Below are positions 58,006-64,000 of a DNA stretch of 64,000 nt, piece by piece. This stretch comes from Hyparrhenia diplandra (lineage: Eukaryota > Streptophyta > Magnoliopsida > Poales > Poaceae), in assembly GCA_015847255.1 (NCBI GenBank), contig JADLZK010011224.1:1-64000 (forward strand). The letters run 5' to 3'. Each line of letters begins with the position of its first letter. The stretch's first letter is position 1. The notes beneath the pieces are model-generated. The model was not told the DNA's origin, made no database searches, and saw only the letters and a list, made by a program, of their open reading frames with translations. Position numbers and translations under genes: made by a program.

Positions 58006-59150
58006 GTGTGTGAAAGTTCATACTTTCAACTAACCCTTGCACACCCGAAGTCTCGCTCAATTGTTTTTGCAAGTAGCCATGAAGAAAGCCGGGAGAATCT
58101 TGGCCGGGTTGAGGCGGTCGTCAAGGCAAAGTTCACGACATTCAAGCACAAGCTCCGCCCTCAACCCGACAACCTCGAAGACTCCCGATGCAAGAAGATT
58201 CTGCTGCACCCGTCGGGGAGGAAGAAGCTCAAGCTCCCGACAATCGGCCGGCCGGCGCACCGTACCTCGACCCGGGAAGGGCGGGGAGATGCAAGCATAT
58301 CTCCTACTCAAGGATCGTGTGTTCCAACACACGCCGGAATCGACCCGACCTCCTCGGCGGGCGGTATGGGCGATGAACTTCTTATCCTTTGGAGAGCATG
58401 TGGGTGGCAGGACATTCCCCCTCTCGAGGAGGAAGGTTCTCGCCTCCTAACAATTCAGTTTCTATGCACACTAGTTGAGGACCAGCTAGGAATTTCTTTT
58501 CGCCTCTTTGGTACACTTTATCACGTTACATGGGCGGACCTAGCTCGTTCTTTGGGGTTTTCATTATAGATGTGCATTAAACTTAGATCTTTGCTCTCCA
58601 CAGCCGTCGAAACCACTTTTGGGAGGAGATATCCGGTGTACATGAGGCGGTGCTTTCAAACCTCGCCACTCGCGGATCCGGCACCCATCACTTAGATTTA
58701 TCCACCATTTGGATCTCGTTGACTTTACTTCCTAGACATGGGGTTAGATGGGTAAATGAGGTTGAATTAAAATTACTCTATCTTTGTTGTCCACAAGGTT
58801 AAGGTAGCTCCGGTGGTAGAGATGTGCGGGGAACATTTTACATATTATCACAAAAGTTCTTTACATTCTGTCACCTGCACATCTCTTATCACACGCCTCG
58901 CTTACTGCGATTGGGGCTTTGGAAAATCAACGAGATAGAGTACATTTCCACACCCAGAGATTATTGGACATTCATTAGCGGCTAGTGCGGGGGCACTTAA
59001 TTAAGGTTTTACCATCCGGCGAGCTTGGTCATCTTTTTCCTGGCTATGCAACTATAGTTCGGTTACCTAACCGGACTTACGGTTGTATAAAAGCGAGCAC
59101 TAACATTTGAGCTCGAGGCTGGCGATAGCTTGCGCGGGAAAGATACCCCC
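58006..59150 (+). CDS. Athila ORF-1-type (env-position) protein
   Basis: 187-codon frame (58006-58569) plus shifted continuations. The C-terminal part reads LLILWRACGWQDIPPLEEEG, RLLTIQFLCTLVEDQLGISF and RLFGTLYHVTWADLARSLGF, matching the ATHILA ORF-1 family, a protein of unknown function in the envelope-like position of Athila elements. Downstream, RRCFQTSPLADPAP-, GVRWVNEVEL- and YHTPRLLRLGLWKINEIEYI-like text extends the homology. An alternative start at ATG 58079 gives a basic N-terminus (KKAGRILAGLRRSSRQSSRH). Several frame changes. Confidence 0.75.
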
Positions 59151-60224
59151 ATCAGTTCTTCCGCGGTATTAGGAGGCCGGAGGTCGGATCCTCCTCCCAC
59201 GGGCCCCACTTCACGCCACAAAGATCGGCCACGGCCTACACCGGTGTTCGAGGCAGCATGGCCTCACCCTATGGGGACTCGGGGGTAATGCGGGTATGAT
59301 CCTAGGTGGGAGCCGCCGCCTCGGCACATCGGTACCATCAGTGGCTGAAGGAGATACTGGCGGCATGGAGGGCCAACGGATATGACTTGGATGACAGCTC
59401 CGACGATATGCCCCCACCCGGTCCGGCCAAAGGGCGGCCACCACAAAGGGGTGGAGGCTATCGGGATCAGGCTGCGGCACCTCGGCGTCCGCACTAGGAA
59501 CATTGAGCATACGCTCAATTCCCATGTGCAAAATTTGCGATGGCGGCGGCGGGAGCGGCGGAGAGTCGAGAGATGGACCCAATTGGAGTCCAACATGGCT
59601 ACTCACCATACACGTGAGGAAGCATGCAGGAGGTACCAAGGCTTCGATCACGATGCGTAGGCCTCCGAGATAGCTTGGGGAGGACCCCCACGGGTATCAT
59701 TGCATTGCATATTTAATTCCATCAAATTTTATTTTATTTTAGCATGTTTACATTTCAGCAACATTGCATCGAAAAAAAAAAAACTAAAACTAAAAAAAAA
59801 TCCAAAAATAGAATAAGTAGCTCTTCTTTGTGCCTTAATGCTTACATATATGAGCTATAAAAATGTTTAATCTTAGTCCCTTGTTGAAATGATGAATAGT
59901 TGCTCTGTCTTATGCTTTGCACATTGCCTAGTTTATAATTCGAAGTTCTCTAAAGTTTGGGTTTAGTGGCTAATTCTAAAACTCATCACGAAAAAAACCC
60001 GATTCATGTGGGTTGCTTATGCTCTATCTAGTCTAAGTTGTTGCCAAATATGATATGGTACAAATGGATTTGCTATGACTTCGTCCAAAAAAGAAACTTG
60101 ACATCCAGGGAATCTATGCTTAAAAAAAAAAAAAAAAAGAGAAATGTTTTTGGGCTATGCTAAAAAAAAAAGAAAATGAGATGAAAAATGGACAAGTGTC
60201 CGGGCGAGTAGAGCCCACATCTCT

Positions 60225-60256
<32 letters not shown>

Positions 60257-60636
60257 GAGAGGAAATAAAAGGCAAAAGCCTAGGGCGAGCAGAGCCCACC
60301 TCTCCAAAAAATTTATATAGCAATAAAGCCCATGCTTTCTCGAAAAAAATATTATCGAAATAAAATCCCGGATAAAAGGTTGATCAAAAGGATGAATGAT
60401 AAGCACCTCTGTTATAACCGTTCTATCGGCAACCGCCAAGACTTTGAGAAAATTTGGAAAGCCCCGCTACGATGAAAGGTAATAAAGGGTGGGAAAAAGA
60501 TGTGCCATTTTATTCAAACTATAGCGAGAAAATCTTATTATAACCACGGCACTTGTAAAAGCGTAATCGGCATAGTAGCAACTCGATCAACAAACAAGTA
60601 CTTATCTCTTTTGCTCGAGGACGCGCAAAGGGTTAG
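59151..60636. repeat. Element D 3' non-coding region with A-rich minisatellite
   Basis: Decayed end of the Athila ORF to about 59660, then non-coding. 60120-60310 has A-runs and two units with GGGCGAGTAGAGCCCACATC, the complement of the element E minisatellite. Confidence 0.7.
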
Positions 60637-60648
60637 CTTAGGGGAGTT
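60637..60648 (+). other. Element D polypurine tract
   Basis: CTTAGGGGAGTT directly before the 3' LTR start TGTTGACGG. Confidence 0.7.
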
Positions 60649-62342
60649 TGTTGACGGTAACCAACGACATATTTTTCCCGTCAACTTACTACCATAAAGG
60701 GAGTAAAATTAAACCTTTTTATACTCATATGCATTTACCACTAATAAATTCCACTTGTAGTGTCTTGTATTTTATTTTTCTTGATTTATAATAAAAGCAA
60801 GTGGAAAATCGACCAAAGTACGCCTTAGGGATAGCGCATTATTACAAAATCAAGCCCAAGAGCAAATCGACCCAAAAACATCAAATGCGGGCCGAGCACA
60901 ACCCGGCCCACAACTTTTCGGGCGAAAAGGCGACACCCCACCGAGGGCCGGGCGGGCGGAGCGGGGTCTTGCGGCGCACCACGGTGCGGCCGCACCCTCC
61001 TCGAGGCGATTTCGGCCCGGCCTCGGGAGGCGGTTCGTGCACTTTCCAAACGGGGTTTCCGCCCTGCGTTGGTCGGTTTGTGCCTGCCGGAACGAAGGAA
61101 GGTTTTCAGGTCGGTTTTGGTGTATTTTTGCATTTAGGCCCCTCCTCCAAGTGTATAAGTAGGCCCCCTCTCTCCCTCTCTCAACACACACCACTTGGAG
61201 TCCGACAAACCGGCAATCTCTCTCTCTCTACCACCTCTACCTCTCTCTCTTCTTCTACTTCTTCTTTCTTCTTCTTCTTCTTCTTTATTCTTTCTTAGTT
61301 AACACTTGGAGTAGAAGAGCTACAAGGAGGGCTTGTCTCCTAGAAGAAAGTGCTTTGGTAATACATCTACTCTATGGAGCATTCTTCTATTTGCAAGTCT
61401 TATATCTATGTTCTTGGCCTAACTTATGAACTAGAGTATAGTTTTGTTCATGTTCTTGTGTTGGTATATGAACTAGCATATAGTTTACATATCATAATCT
61501 CGACATGTTCATCACATTTCTTCATCGATCATCATATGCCTAACTTGATTAGAGGTGGGATATCGGTTCGTTGTTCTTCGGGTTTGCTCTTGTTCTAGTC
61601 CATCCATTCGGCCAGTGGGGATCACGAGGGGACAAGAGTAGTGCTCTAATATGCGGGCATGGTGCTCGGGTATTACGACACTGCGGATATGAGGGCATGC
61701 CACGGTTGAAGGGTAGACGTCTTGGTCGTGACAAGCCTTGGCCGTCCCTTGAAATCCCCCACGTTCGTATGTTACGTAGGAGTTCGTAAATGCTTCCTAT
61801 CGAGGGCCGTATGGTATCGGGGGAGTCTCCCGTTATCCTAGACCTAACCACGACTAAATCGGTTTGCATATGATCCTAACTATTCATTTGTATGGCCATG
61901 ACTAGATACATTAGAACTACTCCATTAGGTTATTCATTTATTCATTTATTCTTTATCTATTTTCTTTATCCTTTTCTTTGGTGGAATCTTAAGTGTGTGT
62001 CACACTATCCATGAACCGTTATTGCTTACCCCTGTTATGAACATTTTGGTCTAAGCAAACACATGTTCCTCTATTCGAGATGCCATGCTAATTTATTAAT
62101 CACATGCCTTCCTTTGGGAAAATATAAATAACGATACCACGAATACTTCGGGTGAAATGCTACAATGATAGATCCATAAACTGCGGATGAATATCTAAGA
62201 TGGCAAGATCTATCCGTTGGCAGTTCCATTTGAATCACCGACATGGTGGTTTTACTTAGGAATATCGGCGGTGCATTCCCGGCGCTCTTATTGGGGATGG
62301 GTTTTATACTGTTTCCTTTGATTGCGTTAAGAAATGCCAACA
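60649..62342 (+). repeat. Element D 3' LTR
   Basis: 1.69 kb, TGTTGACGG...GCCAACA. TATAAGTA box at 61154-61161. Near-identical to the 5' LTR in AT-rich parts; differs by many short indels in GC-rich parts and by some real substitutions near its end (62168-62290). Confidence 0.9.
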
Positions 62343-62731
62343 ACGTCCGAAGCGGTGATTTTCCGACCACCGGATACTAACGGCGGTTCTTCTTGCGGGG
62401 CGAGCACATATGAGCGGTCGAGCGACCGCGAGCTCGAGCTCTTACCGAGCGCGATCTGTCCTAGGGTTCGAAGGCCGGCCCTCCGCGGGTCCGGCGGCCG
62501 CGGGAACACACCAGCGGGCGCTAAGGCAAGCGGCATCGGCGGCTCTCGCCCCGAACTCACGAGAACGAGCTCGGGGGCTTCGCCTAAAGCGTTCGGGTCG
62601 CCAAAGGAGGCGGAAAAAGCGACCTTAGGTTGTCCTCTATGATGAGGAGAGACTAGTCCTCGAGCTCTCGAGCAGGCTTCGGGAACCGCAAAGGTTGTGC
62701 CTTTGGAACACGAGGTCGGTCCACCGGTGGC
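62343..62731. other. GC-rich spacer between inverted LTRs
   Basis: 389 bp, GAGCTC-rich like element B. A 137-codon minus frame covers it but is not recognised beyond a loose likeness to the antisense ORF of B. Best guess: continuation of B into which element D and the inverted copy were inserted. Confidence 0.45.
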
Positions 62732-64000
62732 TGTTGGCATTTCTTAACGCCAATCAAAGGAAAGCGGTATAAAACCCATCCCCAATAAGGCGTCGAAATG
62801 CACGGTGACATTCCCAAGTAAACCACCATGTCGGTGATTCGAAATGGAGCGTCAGCGGGATAGATCTTGCCATCTTAGATATTCATCCGCAAGCGCCGCG
62901 GATCTATCATTGTAGCATTTCACCGGAAGTATTCGAGGGTATGGTTATTTATATTTTCCCAAAGGAAGGCATGTGATTAATAAATTAGCATGGCATCGAA
63001 TAGAGGAACATGTGTTTGCTTAGACCAAAATGTTCATAACGAGGGGGTAAGCAATAGCGGTTCATGGATAGTGTGACACACACTTAAGATTCCACCGACA
63101 AAAGGATAAAGAAAATAGATAAAGAATAAATGAATAAATGAATAACCTAATGGAGTAGTTCTAATGTATCTAGTCATGGCCATACAAATGAATAGTTAGG
63201 ATCATATGCAAACCGATTTAATCATGGTTGGGTCTAGGATAGCGGGGAGACTCCTAGATACCATACGGCCGATGGAGGAGGGAAGCATTTCTGAACTCCT
63301 CTGAGAACATACGAGCGATGGGGGGATTTCAGGGGCGGTCAAGGCTTGTCACGCCAAGCCGCTACCCCCTCAACCGTGGCATGCCCTCATATCCGCGAGT
63401 GTCGTAATACCGGGCACCATGCCCAAGATATTAAACACTACTCTTGTCCCCAGGGATCCCCACAAATTAGAATGGACGGACTAGAACAAGAGCAAACCCG
63501 AAGGAACAACGAACCCGATATCCACCTCTAATCAAGTTAGGCATATGATGATAGATGAAGAAATGTGATGAACATGTCGAGATTATGATATGTAAACTAT
63601 ATGCTAGTTCATATACCAACACAAGAACATAACAAAACTATACTCTAGTTCATAAGTTAGGCCAAGAACATAGATATAAGACTTGCAAATAGAAGAATGC
63701 TCCATAGAGTAGATGTATTGCAAAGCACTTTCTTCTAGGAGACAAGCCCTCCTTGTAGCTCTTCTACTCCAAGTGTTAACTAAGAAAGAATAAAAGAAGA
63801 AGAAAGAAGAAGGAAGAAGTAGAAGAAGAGAGAGGTAGAGGTGGTAGAGAGAGATCACTGGTTTCTTTGGATCCAAGTGGTGTGTGTTGAGAGAGGGAGA
63901 GAGGGGGCCTACTTATACACTTGGAGGAGGGGCCTAAAATGCTAAAATACACCAACACAGGAAACCTTCAAACATTGCACAAACCGACCTTCAGGAACAA
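62732..64000 (-). repeat. Inverted copy of the element D LTR (runs off window)
   Basis: Reads as the reverse complement of the D LTR from its GCCAACA end through the shared 68-codon frame, the CT-rich leader and TATA region to about U3 at 64000. No primer site follows its inner end, so on this side it abuts flank rather than element interior: either the 3' LTR of a minus-strand element or a solo LTR. Confidence 0.85.

Larger units (their letters stand above)
43118..62342 (+). mobile_element. Element D: Athila-like gypsy element lacking pol, hosting element E
   Basis: About 8.8 kb without the insert. LTRs at 43118-44805 and 60649-62342; tRNA-Asp-type primer site at 44812-44830; gag at about 45094-46300; protease split by element E (46390-46495 and 56924-57320); an Athila-type ORF at 58006-59150; polypurine tract before the 3' LTR. 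No RT, RNase H or integrase lies between protease and the Athila ORF. The LTRs lack a matching target duplication. Confidence 0.85.

Noticed and set aside
58006..59150. A retroviral envelope gene
   Set aside because: It matches the plant ATHILA ORF-1 type by motif and position. I see no signal peptide, furin-like site or membrane anchor that would support an envelope protein.

Overview
The window is nuclear DNA from a grass (Poaceae). Evidence: GC-rich, intron-containing plant genes; Stowaway MITEs with the CTCCCTCC terminus; Helitron ends with a hairpin followed by CTAG; and nested Ty3/gypsy elements of Tat and Athila type. I cannot name the species. No rRNA, tRNA, organellar or bacterial genes were recognised.

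1-18 kb is a low-copy stretch, all on the plus strand: a decayed GH9 endoglucanase (1151-2240), a two-exon OXS3-like gene (3951-6508), a seven-exon gene for the CemA-like chloroplast envelope protein DLDG1 (7843-11160), two exons of signal peptide peptidase (11329-11603), the C-terminal exons of a prolyl 4-hydroxylase (11971-12966) just ahead of a probable Helitron 3' end (13297-13323), and an F-box gene (14522-17756) split by an 845-bp hAT-type element with a perfect 8-bp target duplication.

18-36 kb holds a Harbinger-type MITE (18642-18799), a complete LTR element (element A, 19383-27113, target duplication AAATG) that split a minus-strand coding exon, a LINE fragment, a Helitron, two Stowaway MITEs and a degraded minus-strand hAT transposase gene.

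36-64 kb is a nest of LTR elements. Element B (Tat-like, 36049-43117) carries gag, protease and an antisense ORF. It is interrupted or bounded by element D (Athila-like, 43118-62342). D contains element E (46496-56923, minus strand, essentially non-coding, target duplication GACAC), and E contains a solo LTR (52289-54023, target duplication TGTAG). After 389 bp an inverted copy of the D LTR runs off the window end.

Two themes dominate. First, none of the internal LTR elements shows a recognisable reverse transcriptase, yet each keeps a different set of other modules, so all look non-autonomous. Second, nearly every coding region has one- or two-base frameshifts while splice sites and phases are mostly conserved, and LTR pairs differ mainly by small indels in GC-rich or homopolymer stretches. 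Much of the apparent breakage could therefore be consensus error rather than biology. Gene models below are read by eye; no alignment or database search was run.
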